From assembly GCA_914767715.1 (NCBI GenBank), contig OU612065.1:40736001-40800000 (forward strand): DNA of 64,000 bases, written 5' to 3'. The notes under the pieces are model-generated. The model had not been told where the DNA came from. It saw nothing but the letters and a program-made list of their open reading frames with translations, and made no database searches. This DNA is from Membranipora membranacea (taxonomy: Eukaryota > Bryozoa > Gymnolaemata > Cheilostomatida > Membraniporidae). The number at the start of each line of letters is the position of its first letter. Within the stretch, counting starts at the first letter, position 1. Both the position numbers and the translations under genes were made by a program. Positions 63,090 through 64,000 of the stretch are shown here, one piece after another.

Positions 63090-63540
63090 ATGATAATATC
63101 ATTCTGCGCATGCTCAGCTCTGGGCATGCCCAGTCAGATCACGAGAGTCAGTATGTGATAATCATACTGACTCTCGTGATCTGACTGGGTATGTAGATCA
63201 CTGATAAACTAGGCTATCATTACCACAAAGCAGGTGTCGTAAGGCTAAGTATGCATCATGCGTGACTTGAATTTGCGCATGTGCAAGAACAATGAGTTTA
63301 GTTTGGGTTCTTATTGCAACTTTGGAAAAGGGAAATGGGATACCCCCTGCATAAACTGTCAATAAAAAGCAGCTAATAAAGACAAGAGAGGATAACTACC
63401 AATAACAAATCCGCACGCCTTGGGGAGTAAGTCACCAGAGCAGGTAGCCAATCAGATGGCTTCGGAATTCCGAGACTCAATTTTGCAGAGATCAGCTCAT
63501 GCCCAGAGCTGAGCATGCGCAGAATGTGTGATAATATTAA
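63090..63540. mobile_element. ~450-bp foldback/MITE with 28-bp inverted ends
   Basis: ATTCTGCGCATGCTCAGCTC (arm 63101-63128) is matched exactly in reverse at 63498-63525, and GATAATAT flanks both sides. Confidence 0.8.
63129..63189. repeat. Perfect 27-bp hairpin
   Basis: CCCAGTCAGATCACGAGAGT and seven further bases pair exactly with the right arm across a 7-nt loop, inside the foldback element at 63090-63540. Confidence 0.92.
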
Positions 63541-64000
63541 TACTTTTTGAGTTATATTTACCTGTAGATGTTTATGGTCCTATATCCGTTTTCTGAGGTC
63601 GAGGGGAAGAAAAGATTGTTCCCTGGTTATGTGTAAACATCTTCAGCTCATAAACTTGTCATCAATCAGATTGGTTAGGTTCCCATCCAGCAACTTGACA
63701 ATATAGGGGGCCTTATCACTCTGAATAGCACAGGATCTACCCCCTTTTCACTAGCACTATAAGCATACATTGATCCTAGCCCTTTGCACTTGGTGTGTTG
63801 TGCACAACTACCCCTTATTTATAGATAGATTTCACTGTGCAGCTCTAACTCTCCAAAACACCCCCTTAAACGTGTTTTTAGGCCGAGCATGGTGGGTAAA
63901 TTTTGGTGAGCCCCCCCCCCCTGGGGCTAGCTTCAAATAAAACATATGTCAAGTGAACAACTGCATTGGAATTATCTAAAAACGTATCCTTTTTGTATAT

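Larger units (their letters stand above)
61642..64000. other. Transposon-derived and intergenic DNA, no gene seen
   Basis: A segment at ~61825-61860 (AGACTATAGATGTAGAGACC) recurs inverted at ~63045-63075, with flanking similarity, which suggests a ~1.2-kb element with inverted ends. Short ORFs sharing KWKVSTSIVS on either side reflect this repeat. No reverse transcriptase or transposase seen. Confidence 0.45.

Overview
This window is animal nuclear DNA. Its genes are split by GT-AG introns, it is AT-rich, and it is packed with minisatellites, foldback elements and retrotransposons. The gene set (a DEDD-type death-effector protein, mitochondrial adrenodoxin reductase, Integrator subunit 2, a CPEB2-4/Orb2-type translation regulator, an LRR ectodomain protein) fits an invertebrate metazoan. 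The style suggests an early-branching animal such as a sponge, but the sequence alone does not fix the species.

Layout. 1-1246 (-): 5' end of a secreted or membrane LRR protein. 2406-5177 (-): three-exon DEDD-like gene. 5178-12183: gene-poor, with a LINE endonuclease fragment, a roughly 1-kb TIR element and small tandem arrays. 12184-19100 (+): 12-exon ferredoxin/adrenodoxin reductase. 20004-39024 (-): 21-exon INTS2, convergent with FDXR. 40192-45893 (+): 8-exon CPEB2-4-like gene, divergent from INTS2 across a 1.2-kb gap that holds a 69-bp near-perfect palindrome. 49413-52246: TIR element split by a small LTR element with a clear target duplication. 53410-54127 (-): two-exon gene for an unknown 104-residue protein. 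55272-61636 (-): complete but broken Ty3/gypsy-type retrotransposon with identical-length 192-bp LTRs, TTGAT target duplication and an extra SGNH-hydrolase-like ORF. 61637-64000: transposon debris.

Exon models for DEDD, FDXR, INTS2 and CPEB were built by joining splice sites that keep frame and match family order. Each sums to a whole number of codons (371, 477, 1088 and 707 residues).

The most striking pattern is in the tandem arrays, which sit against splice junctions. Four arrays (FDXR intron 3, INTS2 introns 8 and 13, CPEB intron 5) are tandem copies of the exon-intron donor junction itself, in three cases about 18-21 nt of exon end plus the first 13-16 nt of intron. INTS2 intron 8 carries about 66 intact donors. 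In all four, reading past the first donor meets a stop codon within one unit. Five more arrays lie within about 50 nt of splice acceptors, and one of these (INTS2 intron 4) clearly copies the acceptor. A 166-bp tandem duplication covers the last INTS2 acceptor. This looks like a local process that amplifies splice junctions.
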